Shown one piece after another: positions 50,629 to 63,266 of a stretch of 64,000 nucleotides of DNA (positions within the stretch are counted from its first letter, which is position 1; each line of letters begins with the position of its first letter). Source of the stretch: Pipra filicauda (taxonomy: Eukaryota; Chordata; Aves; Passeriformes; Pipridae); contig NW_024105087.1 in the NCBI RefSeq assembly GCF_003945595.2, positions 1-64,000 of the forward strand. The letters run 5' to 3'. Both the position numbers and the translations under genes were made by a program. The notes under the pieces were generated by a model. It ran no database searches, was not told the DNA's origin, and saw only the letters and a list, made by a program, of their open reading frames with translations.

Positions 50629-51158
50629 GAATCACAGAATGGTTATGGCTGAAAAAAACCACTGAAGGTCATCTTGGTTCAGCCCCCCAGCTTGAGGGTC
50701 TGCCCAGGACCTTTTCGAGACATGAATATCTCCAAAGATGTAGACTCCACAGCCTCTCTGAGCTACCCGTGCCAGAGCTGTCACAACCATAGTGAGAGGC
50801 ATTTTCTTATGTTCACAGGGTGCAAAAATCCCTGTTTCAGTTTGTGTCTACTGCCTCTGGTCCTGTCGCTGGGTGCCAGTGAAAAAAGCCTGGCTCCATC
50901 TTATTTGCATCATTCCTTCAGATATTTGTACATACTGATGTTGATCAGTTTCCCCTGAAAATTCCCTTCTCCAGGTGGAACAGTTTCAGTTCTCTGAGGC
51001 TTTCCTCATGACAGGTGATCCAGTCCTTCAATCATATTTGTGTCCCTTTGTTGGACAGTCTCCAGTAGCTCCATGTTTCTCTTGTGCTGGAGAGCCCAGA
51101 ACTGGATTAAGTACCCAGGTGTGGCCTCACCATTGCCAGGGTAAGGATCATGTAGAAC
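50629..51158 (-). mobile_element. CR1 LINE fragment, diverged subfamily
   Basis: The + strand begins GAATCACAGAATGGTTATGGCT. It continues with AGATGTAGACTCCACAGCC, CTCTCTGAGC, TTTCAGTTTGTGTCTACTGCC, TCTGGTCCTGTCGCTGGGTG, CCTTCAGATATTTGTACATACTG, GGCTTTCCTCATGACAGG, CAGTCTCCAGTAGCTCCATG and GTACCCAGGTGTGGCCTCACC. This is an ordered reverse complement of a CR1 3' half of the subfamily using 'TGTCGCTGGG' and 'CCAGTAGCTCC'. It has small gaps against the consensus and no open frame. The right edge (about 51158) is approximate and is presumably the 5' truncation point. Confidence 0.88.
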
Positions 51159-54100
51159 AGAGGAAGGAAAATACAGTGTTTTGGCTTTTAAATGGCAATT
51201 TCAACCTGACAAAAATGAATAAATTCAAAAAGATACCTGTCAGTGGCCTTTGTTAGTAACATGACCTTCATCAATGACATCTAAATACCAAGGCTGAAAT
51301 AATTATTTTAAAGAGTTTCTCTCTTTATGCCTTCTGTTTTCTTTCATTCTAGCTACTGCTATTTGTTACCTCTGTAGAAACTGACTTCCTACAGCTTTTT
51401 TGTCTCTTTGTACCCTCAGCATTACAGATGCCTGGCAGCATATTGGATGCACTTTTCTTCTGAAACCATTACCTTTAGTACCGCTCCCCTATTATTCTCA
51501 TTTTGGTCTAATCATTTTGTCTAAACTTGGCTGTGTTTCTCACAACACTCCTGATTTTCTTGCCCACTGATGTTTGTAGGATATAATCTGGGGCTTCTGT
51601 TTGAGCTTCTCACAGAGCAGCAGTCAGCACTCAGCTAAAACAACACCAAAGCTTCTTCTAGATTTTCTTTCAGCTTCTCAGAGAATCAGTCCATGCTACA
51701 CATTTCTGCTGGTGGTCTCTTCACAGACTGGGCCTGTGTTCTCGTTATGGTTGGCTGAGACTGTACAGGGTGAAACAGTTTCACCCTGGCAGTACCAGCG
51801 ATGAATTTTACAAGGAAAATTCACCTGTTCTGCTATTTCTACTTCATCTGCTTTCCATTAAAGTGTTTAATCTTTTTTGTCCTTGTATTAGACACCTCTG
51901 CTTCTGTTTGTCTTGTTTTCTGAATTGTTTCTCCCATTTAACTAAATTTGTGGGGCAGAATCACAAATGTCACAAATTCACTCCATATCTTTATTTCTAT
52001 ATCTGTGCTGCTTTGGCAGGGACAAAGTACTGCAAAATAGTAAGAATAAGATTCATGGTGCACTAGCCTTCTAATTGTTCTTCCATAAGTTTTTATTTTC
52101 TTCTTGTTTCTTTTTCTGCTTTTCTCATTCCATCCATCTGTTGCTTGTTATCATTCTAGGTTGTTTCAGCTTGTGTTTTGGCTGCATTACATAGGGCCCC
52201 AATCTAAGGATCTCTGATACTTGTTTGGAACCTGTGAGTTCTATTATTATATGTAAATATTCAAACTTAAAAATATTTTGCATAGATCTGAGAAAATATT
52301 TTGATATTTAACTGTCCTAATTTCTCCAAACTTAGAAAATTACATCTTCTTATTTTGTCATATGTACACTGTCTACTGGGTGTGAAGGACCTCAGAGAAG
52401 GCAGATGTGTAGCCAGTGCTACTCGGGTAATTTCGTTCAGGTCCAGGGTAGACGGAACAGTGCATACTGTGTGGAAAGTGATGGATGATGGAAAAGGAGT
52501 GCTGATTCATAGGAAGGGTGGGAAACCATAGCAATTCAACTAAAGCCAAATGATGCTGGGAAAAACAGTTTTCTAATCAGGTCTGGACATGCTTATTGTA
52601 AAGAGGTATTTCTGAGTGGAAAAACAGCCCTCCGCTGTTAATACAGGAAGTGGAGAAAAGAAAAATAAAAAGAAAGAAGGTTTTCCTTTTTATTTTACCC
52701 TGTAACTTATTTATATTGGGTCCATTCATTTCTTGTTTGTTTGTTTGTTTTGTTTTTCTAAGTTTATAACACAATTTTCATTCTTTCTTCTCATATTTAT
52801 TCCCCTCGGTCCAACAGCGTTAATGGAGATTCTTAGTATTTCCAGTTTCATTTCAATGGGTAAACTCGATGGAACAAAGGATTATTCAAAATAATCAGCA
52901 TGGACAGATTCTGCCCTGGCACTTTTCAAAGGATTCTTTCTCAGGGTTAAAGAAAGAGAAATATTTTGGCTGACTGTCTTCTTTAACTTCTGCCTACTTT
53001 GTAGTCTTTGATATTTGGGAATTATCCCAAGTGCTGTCCAGTTCTCTAAGGGGCTGCCTGAATAGGAAATGTCTCCTGTATAAAGCAGTGCGGCTTTATG
53101 GGAAGAATTGTTGCCTGGTGTGTTGATGTGCTTTCTGCTGATGTAGTGGGGTTCAGTATTTTATAACTGTCACTTTGAAATTTTTCTGTGGACTACTAAT
53201 AAAAACGGGGATTAGGGAATACTGCTGATCCCACTGCAAAACAAATATTCCTACGGAGGGAACTAATATGGAGTTTGTTTGTATCTGCTTGAAATATAAA
53301 GAAGGTGGTAGTATTAGAGGGGTCTTTTTCACTTCTGTTTTACCTCAGCCCTCTAGTTAGTGGTACTAGATTTGTAGTTATTCCAAATCTTGCACATATT
53401 GATGCTAACTAGACTGATCTTGATACGCAATGAACATGTTTTTCATCATGCAAGTCAGAGTGATTTCCATTTCTGCATTTTAATTCTTCTCTTTTCACTT
53501 TGAAATTCTCTCTCTTCCTTCTATGAGAACAAAATATTACTTCTATAGTGTTAAAAGAGTTAAACACATATGCACAGGAGGGTTAAGAGAGTCAAACACA
53601 CATGCATGGGAATGGGTTGGTTTCTTTGAGATATTATGAATTCCTGACAGTTCTGTACATTTTGTTCAAAAATACTGATAAAATTAGGCTCAAAGTTTAC
53701 TAGAAGTCATTGCTTTTGTAGATAAAGATGTGGAAGAGTTAAATTGCGAGCATCATTTCTTTATCCAAGATAACGTGGGTAAGCACTGTAAGTGCATACC
53801 AACTTCAAAAATTAGGATTTGCCAATGGCTTTCCAAATGGACTTACTGTCCAACATCTCAGACACAAACATTTAGAATTGAATTTTCAAAAGATTTCAAT
53901 GCCATTTTAGATTCGCTTAATAAGCTTGCATTGGAATTGCTGGGGCTGCTGAGTATTTTTTAAAATCTACCTTTCACATAACTTCTTCGGAAACATTAGG
54001 TTTATTCTCCTTTTTTTCTTTTTTTTTTTTTCTCCCATAGATAGTAACATACTTGTTTTTATATATTAACATATTTGCTGTTGCTCCCAAGCCAAGGAAG

Positions 54101-57100
54101 GTTTGTTGCGTGCAGTTTTTAAAAAATATTGTTGCTTTGAGATTTATAATATGACTTCCAATCTGGCTTGCTGATTCTACTTCCAAGTAAGAAAGAGTTC
54201 CTTTTATTCCCTTGGGAGATTGTGTAATTGGGATGCATTAGGAAATGTATTGTGTAAAAATAACGGCGGTTTACATATTATGAAATATTCACAAGAATTA
54301 ACCAAACCTACTACAGTCTCAGTAGTTATAATATCAAATATCTTCAACTTCAGGGCATATGTTACACTATTCTTAATCTCTCTCTTTTTTTCTTCTTTTT
54401 TAATAGTGGGGATAGGATGCTCTTGTTTGATTGTGGGAGGGTTTTTTAACTGTTTATTTGTTTTTTGCTTTGTTTTGTTTATTTTTTTGTTTTAAGGAAT
54501 TGCCTTTTTCCTTTCTACTGTATAAAACATCCTCCAGATAGGCAGAATGGTGCATAAATTATTCTTTTGGATAAATGTTGCATCATCCAGGCTGTCTAGG
54601 AAATTGCACTTTCATTGAAAATTTTCACCAAGTAATGGACAATCATTTTCTCAGGAAAAAAAGATAACAAACAGACGAATGAATGATAATTAATGACAAT
54701 GACAGTGGCAGGCCCCTCTTCAAATTTTTAACATCATGATCAAGGGTCGAAAGGAACTGCTTGGAAGGAAAGATTTGTGGCTGGAGCCCACAAATCCCAC
54801 AGGTATTGCTCCCTAGAAGGTTGATTTCAACCACTTCTGAGGCACAGAGCATTTTACATCATTTTACATTGTCAATAATGAAGTATTTTCAAGCCATTTA
54901 GACCCACTCTGTGCAAAGCTGTCTTCTGATTTAGACGACTCACTTAAGTCTTCCTTGGCCAAATGCACCAAACATGGAAAACAGTGGCTTTCCAACATAG
55001 AGCTTTTGGACCACAGGTACTTCTGGCCTTTTCAGTGAGCTTTCGTTTTAAGGATAGAGATTTTCATGTGCATCCTTCCGAGCTTCATTTGCTCTTCCTA
55101 GAAAGCACAGTTGCACGTGTTTCTCATAGTGCTTCTTGGCACCTGAGGTTTTGCTCACTGGTACCTGAACAAATTGATGTCGTGGCTGCAGAGTGGATGT
55201 GTGGGCAGCTGGGACAGAGCAGACAGCAGGGTCAGTAGACAACTGTGGTGGAAATCTTGTTGCATTCTGTTCCCACCCTGTTCTGATAATGAATGCCAAG
55301 CATGTGTGTTAACATTGCTGAGTTAATTATCTCTTGGCACTATGATAGCAACAGTTTCCAACCTCATGCTGAACTGTGTGGGTTTGCCACAGTCGTGCCG
55401 TTTGTATCAGACAAAAGGAAATTCAAATTTCTAGGAAAATCAAGTGTGCATACAAAACTAAATCCCAGCAGGGCTGGGCAAAGCGATGGGCTTCTCTAAA
55501 GCTAGCCATGGGTACAAAAATGTGTACATCACTTTGATTTATTCAGATCAAATGAACCAAGAGAAAGCAAAACAGTGCTGGAAGTTATACTTGAAGAATT
55601 TCCATGCCTGGAGAAAGCTAACAAACTGAACACTCAGTCTGTACATTTTCCCTCTCCAAAGTACTCTAATGACATGAGACAAGCATTCACATTCATGGAA
55701 AACTGTGAGATGGGAGAAAACCCTTGATGTTAGAACACAGACACAGTACAGTAATCTTTCAAGTTCTTGGCAAAGAGGACTTTCTTTTCTTTTCAAAAAC
55801 CAGTATTTTTGCATATTGTCTCTTGAAAGCACTAGTTAGTCTTAAATTACCTGACCTTAACACGACCATATTCTAAAAGAGCAGGGAATCCAAGGAGCAA
55901 AACTATTCAGCAGCATGTTAGTTCAGCTAGTCTTTTGGAAGCCTGCAGTAGACATAGAGAACCTTCCATTTGTAAGAGCTGCCCGCTGGATTTTATGGAT
56001 TTCAGTCAAAAGCTAACAGCTTTTGAAGATCTTCTTCCTACACTCTGTTCTTGTTTGGCAGCCTCTACACTAGTCATATGGAACAAGGGATGGTATTTCA
56101 AAATGTTGTGGTTAGCTTGTACAACTCTTTTGTCCATCTTCTGAATGAATTTTGCAGCAATATTACATATGGCTGTTGTCTAGGGGGGTTTTAAGAATTC
56201 ACAATCTCGAAGATTTTGCCTTAGGCTATGAGGTAAACTTAGAAGAATAAGATCTTGAAACAATTTAACAAAAGACTTTTTGGCAGATCAATGCCGTCTT
56301 TTACTGGATCTGCAGCTCTGGTAAGACAAGGCAACAAAAATAGGAGGATGCTGGAGGATAAATAATAATGTAGAAGCAATTAAAATGCCATTATTCATAT
56401 TAGTAACTCTACCTTACTTCAGAAAGCTATGTTCAATTTCCAGGTACTTGATCATAAAAAGGATAATGCAGAATTAATGGAGGTTCAACAAAAATGAATA
56501 GGGTATGGAAAAATGCCAGTTAAAAGGGGGGGTTGAATAAATTGAGGCTTACAGATTAGGTGTGGGACTGCTGCAATTCAAAGTAATGCTGAAACTGCCA
56601 TTGATCTTAATTGAACAACATTAATGACCAAACTAATCATATGTGACACAATAAAACCACAGAAAATAAAAAAAAGAGTATCGTGAAGGAGAACCCACAA
56701 CTGCTCTGCAGAGGAGTAACCAGGAACCCCAGACAGTAGCAAGTAAGCTTAAACCCTCTGACAAAATGAATGTTTCTACATGACATGCACAATTAGATTA
56801 TGCTTCTCATGACCATCAGAAGCTTGAAGGCTAGCAACCTAGTCAGGGCCTAGAAGAAGAATGACCTCCTTATTAATAGGCAAAGATCCTGAGTTACAGT
56901 GGCACTTCTAAAGTAACATCAAGCTTGTAAAGACTTCAAGACTATTCCAAACACTCAGACCTTTGAGGTGTTTAACATCTTCTACCTAACAGAGGAGGAT
57001 AAACATTATTAAGGTTCAAATTGTATCTCTTGTTTGTGGATTCTTACGTGTAAGATGACAGGAACAGAAGTTTGAGCTGAATGTTTTGGATCTAGCTAGG

Positions 57101-57812
57101 AAGCTCTTGAGTTTCCACGGCCTGTCAGTGGAAAACTCCCCTGTCCCATTCTGCAAGTCTTTCTCTGCGGAGCTGATCAGTGTTTTTCTTTTTTGTCCAG
57201 TCGCATGGTGCCATTCTCAGAACGTCCATGTTAAAGCCAAACAATGCAAGCTCCCATTTGTGTTTTCAATTACACATGTGTATTAAATCACCACTGGCAG
57301 TAACAGAACCGACCCCTGTCTGCACCTTTCAGGCACGGGTGAAGCACTCTTTGAAGTTGCCTTTACAGGCTCCTACTCAGCACTGCACAGGGGCTCTTAC
57401 TGCCCATGGCCATGATAGGAGACAAATGTCTATTTCCTCCTCAGTGATCCTAAGACAAGGTGTCGTGGCAGGTATGTTTTAGTTAGGTTATTTTCCACAG
57501 CGTTTGTTGCTTTTTGACTGTTCTCGTGCCACTGTTTCTGTCTTTGGTAACCATTCTGTCCACTTCACAAATGTGTATTTAAATTGTGACATTTTCAATG
57601 GAATTTTTAGTTTTTTATTGCCTTGAACAAGAGGGATATGGAAAAGGAGGTAGAAACTCAGTCAAAACTAAGATGGAGGGAAAAATGGGGGAAAACATAA
57701 TGTTTATGAAAGCATTATCTGGGTGAAAAGTAAGTGAAACAAATAAAAAATGTGACTCTTAATCTGTATAACATCCCCCAGTATTTATAGCATGTCAGAC
57801 TGTGTAACTTCC
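51159..57812. other. AT-rich non-coding stretch
   Basis: No gene recognised. Only simple repeats were noted: a GTTT tract at about 52733-52752, a 32-bp tandem duplication at 53551-53614 and T-rich tracts at 54010-54032 and 54380-54500. Confidence 0.6.
53551..53614. repeat. Tandem duplication, two 32-bp units
   Basis: TTAAAAGAGTTAAACACATA.. (53551-53582) is followed by TTAAGAGAGTCAAACACACA.. (53583-53614), 25 of 32 positions identical. Nearly all differences are transitions, which fits an older duplication that has drifted. Confidence 0.8.
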
Positions 57813-57851
57813 AAAGGTCCCTTCCAAACTAACTCTTTAGATGATACTGTG
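57813..57851 (+). mobile_element. Possible CR1/SINE tail relic
   Basis: AAAGGTCCCTTCCAAACTAA followed by CTCTTTAGATGATACTGTG resembles the end of a CR1 or TguSINE1 element (AGGTCCCTTCCAACCCAAACCATTCT and octamers), but the octamer part is damaged and nothing upstream reads as CR1. Confidence 0.4.
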
Positions 57852-60800
57852 TTTCATCACATAATGTAGTTGTTGCATGGGCATTATGGCAGTATGGTTA
57901 CTACTCAGAGAAAGAGGACAGGGGTTTCTTTTGCACACTGTCTTTACGCTTCACCCAATTTAACACATTTCAAATTTATCTCCAACTTTACCCTTTTCAT
58001 GAATTCTGTGAGTCTTCCCAAGATGACATCATCAGTATCATACTATTGTTGCTGACATGAATGAATTCTAGTTTTGCAGAGTTTGTCCCTTGCCCTATTT
58101 TCAACATTTCTGAAAATAAATTTTGTCAATACATTTTTAAGAGCTCAGGCTCGGTATCACATTTGGTAGGTTATAATCACTCAGCATATTTTGATCATAA
58201 TGAGAAAATTCAGTGTTGCTCCTGTCACTGCTGCAAGACATCAATTGATCTGACAGATGTATACACTCATAAAGTAGGAGGAATGCAAATTTTGCTAACA
58301 TAAGTTAGTGATGACTGCATTTCACCACAGGTGGCTCTAAACCAAACAGATTCCCACGTGGCTTATTCTGGACTGTCTTTTTTTTTCCTTAAAAAAAAAA
58401 AAGTTATTTTTTGGCTCCATGAAATGCAGGATGATGCATTTGATCATCAAATCATCATCATGCAGGGTGATGCAAGGCCTTAAGTTTGTAACTGCTACTT
58501 GTAATCAGAAACATTGTTTTGTTTTGGTTTCATTTTTTAAATAATATTCTGTGTTAGGATCAGGTGATTGATTTGATTCCAGTTCAGTTTTACTTGTCAG
58601 ATTTTATAATGTAGGATGAGTGTAGGAGATGCATGACTAGCTTTGGCTGACTCAGAAGCTGACCTTGCCAAGGAAATTTTATAATTGTCTACTAAAGTGA
58701 ACTTTCAAAAATATTACCCAAATTGTAACTCAGACCTTAAGGAGACACCTGTATTTGCGTTTTACCTGTAAGTCAGTTATGTGAATACATTCATTTCATT
58801 CCTTATCTACCATCATTTTTTAGGAAACATCCACGAGATACCAGCTCTGTTTTGTTGTTATATAATGCTAAAAATACCAAGTCTTCTGACAGTGAATTCC
58901 AAGGGTTAGGAAAGAATTTTATAGCATTTCCTCTAGTTTGGGGAATGCAAGCAGTAAAGGCCTCTTGATTTTATCATTTATAGATTTGGCTCAGTCTTTT
59001 ATGTAACTTCCAAGTTCATCTCTAAATTAAACAGTTGCAGTCTTTTCCCTCACAATGATCTATTGAGTTTCTCTCACTTTGTCGATGGTTTTCTAGTTGG
59101 TTTTTTTTTTAATTTTTTTTTTTTAAACTGTGGCAGGATATCCCCCTTTCTTTCCCCCTCCCTGCAGTCTCCTTTATCTGCAGTCAATGGAGTGAAGTGT
59201 AGGGTTTTTCTGCCACCATTAGGGTGGGAGGCGTACTTGCAGCCACTCAGAAGCCAGGCTGGAGGGGGACTTAAAAAGGCAGAAGAATAGGGAGTGAAGA
59301 AGCATTGAATGCTTGAATAGCTTTCAAAATTTTGGAGCCAAAATAAAAGAGGCCAGAGCCCTTTATTCTTGTCCTGCAGTGCAGAATCAGGGCAAAACAG
59401 CATCACTGCAGGAAAAATAGCAATGGGTACTGTGAATGAAAACCAACACAGATGCCCACTTACTATAAGTGAAAAAATTAGTAAGAACCCTGTGTTTGCT
59501 CCTATCTGGAAACAGCAAGTGGCAAGAGGGCAGATTATCATCTGAGATTCCCAATAAAGAGAGCACTTTGCTGTGACTATTTAGGAAGCACTGTATAGCT
59601 AACATAAACATAATATCATATCCAATCCCCAAACAGAAGTTGAGTTCTCCATCTTAGTAAATTGTCTGCCAAGAATGGCTTGCATTGAACTCAGTCCTGT
59701 GAGTTCATTGTTTGTCCTAACACATCAGTTAAACTTCCTCTAAATCTGGTGACTCCTTGGCTTGTCACCCGAAAACTGTGAGCTAGTAAAACCATGAGAT
59801 GTATTTCTAGGGTCCTGTCTTCACCAAAGACCAAGCTGATCAGTGTGTCACTTACTCATCAGATTTAACCAATGTTTTCACAATCAGCCTTTTTTTATTC
59901 TTTTGGGATGAGTAAAAAAAATAAAATTGCTGTTTCTTTTATACAGGATATAACTAGACACAGATAGAAATGTCGCATTGTTGGAACTGATTTTTGTAAG
60001 TCTGTCTTCTATTTGCAGTGAGGAATTTGTTTTGATTTTATTCCCTCAGGGTGATTACTAGTATTTTTCCAAAAATCAGCATAAATGGGTCTCAAGATTC
60101 TGAGATTTTCAGTCATTAAAATATAAAGTAATCAAACATTGTTTTCTTAAAATCTTAAAGAGGGTATGTCTAGGAGCACAGACCAAGAGAAGTTGGGTAA
60201 GATCAATCATCCATCTATTTCTTGTATTTTCTGGAAGTAATGAGAAATATTAAGGGAGAGAACATTAAGATATAAAATCAGATGATAGTGTGAAGTTATG
60301 TCATGCATATTCCTCCCGCTGCTAGTTATGAAGAGGGCTTCCAGCTCTCCCTATACTCTTCCTCCCAGACAGCAGAAGGATCAGGCAGAGGAACCTGTGT
60401 CTCACTCAGCTGCTTATTGATTCTTGACAAGTCACCTAACATTGCTTTGCCTTAGTTTGCCCGTCTGAAAAGTGGCAGTGATGATACTTTTGCCTTTGAA
60501 AAAAATATTCTGGGGTCTGAAGTAAAAGGAAAAAGCTATGGATACTTTTGACTGGGGCACTCTCCTTTTTTTCACTGACCACCTCTAACAGTCTTTGTGT
60601 CTGTATATTGCTGTTTATCTGCCTGGATTAAATTTAATATGAAAATATGTTTTTGCTCATTTTCACATATTTCTAATTTTCTTTCCTCCTGGCTATTTAT
60701 TAATCGTTTATGTCTGTAATTGTACTATTGAGGTGTTCTACAGTTTCTCAATGAATACTTAAATTGCTATTCTGTATGTAAAAAGGTCTTTCTATTGAAC

Positions 60801-61126
60801 AAGCCTCATACCTTTATTGTCCCATAGGGTCAGATTTATCCTCACTACAACAAGCAACTAAAATTGGACCTCTTTCTTGTGTTGAAATGTGCTGCCTCCT
60901 GGATAACTTTGCCATTACAGGAAGAAAATGCATAACAATAACTTAGGTCTTGAATTACCTCAGGAAAATAAGTTCAAGTTTTCACCAGAAACTGTTGAAG
61001 CCTGTTTGGCTGTGGCTTGCTACGTGTGAATTGCCCACGATCTTTCCCATATAGCAAGGTCAATGTTTGAGCCCATTCTGGTAATTTCTTTAGGTTTCTT
61101 CTTGAGAAGGAACCACAGACTCCACA
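57852..61126. other. AT-rich non-coding stretch
   Basis: No gene recognised. It includes the window's longest open frame (59074-59541, minus, 155 codons), which has no known domain and ends in a lysine-rich part coming from a T run. A direct/inverted repeat knot lies at 58424-58474. Confidence 0.6.
58424..58474. repeat. Direct repeat pair enclosing an imperfect palindrome
   Basis: ATGCAGGATGATGCA (58424-58438) and ATGCAGGGTGATGCA (58460-58474) match at 14 of 15 positions, 36 bases apart. Between and overlapping them, GATGATGCATTTGAT pairs imperfectly with ATCAAATCATCATC, so the region could form a hairpin. Confidence 0.8.
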
Positions 61127-61343
61127 ATCCCACCCAGAGTACTGCATCCAGCTCTGGGGTCCCCAGCACAGGAAGGATATCAACCTGTCTAGAGGACGAT
61201 GAATAGAGGGATGGAGAACCTCTCCTTTGAGGAAAGGCTGAGACAGTTGGGATTGTTCAGCCCAGAGGATAGAAGGTTCCAGGTAGACCTTATAGCAGTC
61301 TTTCAGTACCTAAAAGGGGCCTACAAAAAATCTGGAGAGGAAA
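61127..61343 (+). mobile_element. CR1 LINE internal fragment
   Basis: The + strand reads AATCCCACCCAGAGTACTGC, ATCCAGCTCTGGGGTCCCC, AGCACAGGAAGGATATCAACC, AGAGGGATGGAGAACCTCTCC, TTTGAGGAAAGGCTGAGACAG, TTGTTCAGCCCAGAGGATAG, and ends near GGGGCCTACAAAAAATCTGG AGAGG. This is the junction of CR1 ORF2 end and 3' UTR. It is cut at both ends and lacks the tail. A short deletion is visible at 'cctgtctagaggacgatgaatagaggg'. It overlaps in homology the middle of the 41.6-kb copy. Confidence 0.9.
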
Positions 61344-61370
61344 CCTCTGGTCCTTCACTATTGCTCAAAA

Positions 61371-61417
61371 TTATATATATCTCTGTCTATCTGTCTGTCT
61401 GTCTATTTATCTATATG
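61371..61417. repeat. (TCTG/TCTA)n microsatellite
   Basis: A run of TCTG and TCTA tetramers (TCTGTCTATCTGTCTGTCTG and similar) lies just right of the CR1 fragment and is preceded by a TATATATAT stretch. It is a simple repeat, probably variable. Confidence 0.85.
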
Positions 61418-61996
61418 TTGTACCTAAATTTATTACATCATACAGTTTTCTTTAAGCTCTCTCCCTTTTAATGCCTTCCACTTGTCCAGAAGTGCTAAGA
61501 TTTTATGACACGAAAATTTTTGAAAAAGTGACTGTCCCTTTGTAAAATTTGTTTTCTTGTCCAAATTTAGGAATAATTGGCCATTTCTTGCAACTACTGT
61601 GATGACTACTCCTCTTACATGATGTATAGTGAATCCAGGCTTACGTGAAAGCATGCATTACAGTTATGGAAAATGTCTTTCAGGGTTTATTGTTCTTAGA
61701 TTATGGCAGAAAGCTGATTCTAGTGAGGAACTTCTATAGCACTGCTTTATTCACTGAAATGAATCAAAATTCTGAGAATTATGCCTCTTCCAGCAAAAAG
61801 CAAAATAGCAGACATGATCAATTCCCTGTGAGGATGGGTTTTGTTGGTTTTTGTTTAATTTTGTATGGGGATTTTGTTTGTTTGTTGGTTGGTTTGTGTT
61901 TGTTTTTTTAGCACTGAATTATAAGGACAATATGGGAATTCAGACAAACTCATATTTTAGCACCAGTAGTATTGCACCTGCCAACTAAACTGTCCA

Positions 61997-62027
61997 GTGC
62001 CTTCCAAAACAAACCATTCTATGATTA
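61997..62027 (+). mobile_element. Short CR1-type tail relic
   Basis: GTGCCTTCCAAAACAAACCA followed by TTCTATGATTA closely follows the CR1 3' terminus (TCCCTTCCAACCCAAACCATTCTATGATTCT). About 31 bp survive with nothing CR1-like upstream, so this is either an extreme truncation or the tail of a decayed SINE. Confidence 0.6.
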
Positions 62028-63246
62028 CTAAGTTTGGCACCTAAAGCAAATGCACCTAGTGCATTTAAAGAGGAATTGGATCCTCAGGTGGCCTAGCTGT
62101 TTGGGAGATTTCCTAGACTACAAAAAGGAACTTATGTAAGTTGACATGTAATGTTTTGTCATTGATTTGGAAGGCAACGCTTCTTTTTGGTTGATGGGAC
62201 CATAAGGCAAGACTACTTTGAGTTGTGTAAAATTATTGGAAGTGGCTTAAAACTGCACAGTGAAGGTATCTTCTTGAACCACCTATGAATTTGGATTGTT
62301 CTTGTTCTGATGCTGAAGATCCTTGATATTTTTATAAAGCCTTTGTAAAATTACTACTAGTATTAATGTGGAAGCAAGATGAACAAATAAGACATAATAT
62401 TTCACCAGTGCAATAAATACTTCTGTTGTATAGTGGTATACTTATGATAATATAATGTTTTAATTTAGCATAAAGCTCAAAAGGTACCAGAGAGCTTATC
62501 TGAGGGGGTATAACCATTTTCAAAAGTGATACCTTTAAAATCTGCATATCCTCTCTGACAAAGACAGGATGTTATGAATAAAAAAGAGATAACAAGCTAT
62601 TAAACTAGCTTTGTGAAAGTGGGTCTTTTATCCTAGCAATAAAGGACACCCATTTTACCTTTTCAACCTGTTTGTGTAGCCCTATGATTTCAATAATAGT
62701 TTTAATAGGACTAGTCAGAAACATTTAAGAACTGTAATCCTTATGAACGGGACCCTTCCAAAGGCAGTGGTCAACAGTTATGGACTGCCTGTCTACCACA
62801 CTGGTCAGGAGAGTTCCTTTCCTTTTTTATGCTCTCTTTTATGCCTATTTGTTCTGTGTCCACAATAGGTTCAGCTGTGCTGACAAGATGGGGGACATTA
62901 GATGGTGATCAGAATCCTACTGCAATCACCAGCTGTGTCCATGCATGTCTAGGCTCCTCATGGATCACATCCAGGAGACACACTGACAGGGCTTGATTAA
63001 GTAATTACCTCCCCCAGAAAGGGGGGTGCAGCCAGTTTAGGATTTCTCTCCTCCGCAGGTGCCTCGGCTGCCATGTTCACACCCTGAGAAGTCATCACTC
63101 TCTCCCTATACCCACGGGACAAAGAATGAGGGATTCTGAAATATAAGACAATGCAATAATATGAAGTCTTTATGGGTCTGAGAGAGTAGGGCCAAGAGGG
63201 AAGCAGAGACAGAATCAGAAGTTGCGCTATGATGGGAGGTATTGGA

Positions 63247-63266
63247 GGTGCAGGTTCACCTGCACC
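63247..63266. repeat. Perfect 9-bp inverted repeat with 2-base centre
   Basis: GGTGCAGGT, TC, ACCTGCACC. The arms contain CAGGT and CACCTG, which resemble E-box/ZEB-type sites. It is followed by two copies of CACCACCAGT. It could be a protein site pair or a chance palindrome. Confidence 0.8.

Noticed and set aside
59074..59541. Longest open frame in the window, 155 codons, minus strand
   Set aside because: No known domain, its lysine-rich end comes from a T run on the other strand, and a second unrelated frame overlaps it (59387-59632). In-frame stops are simply absent by chance.
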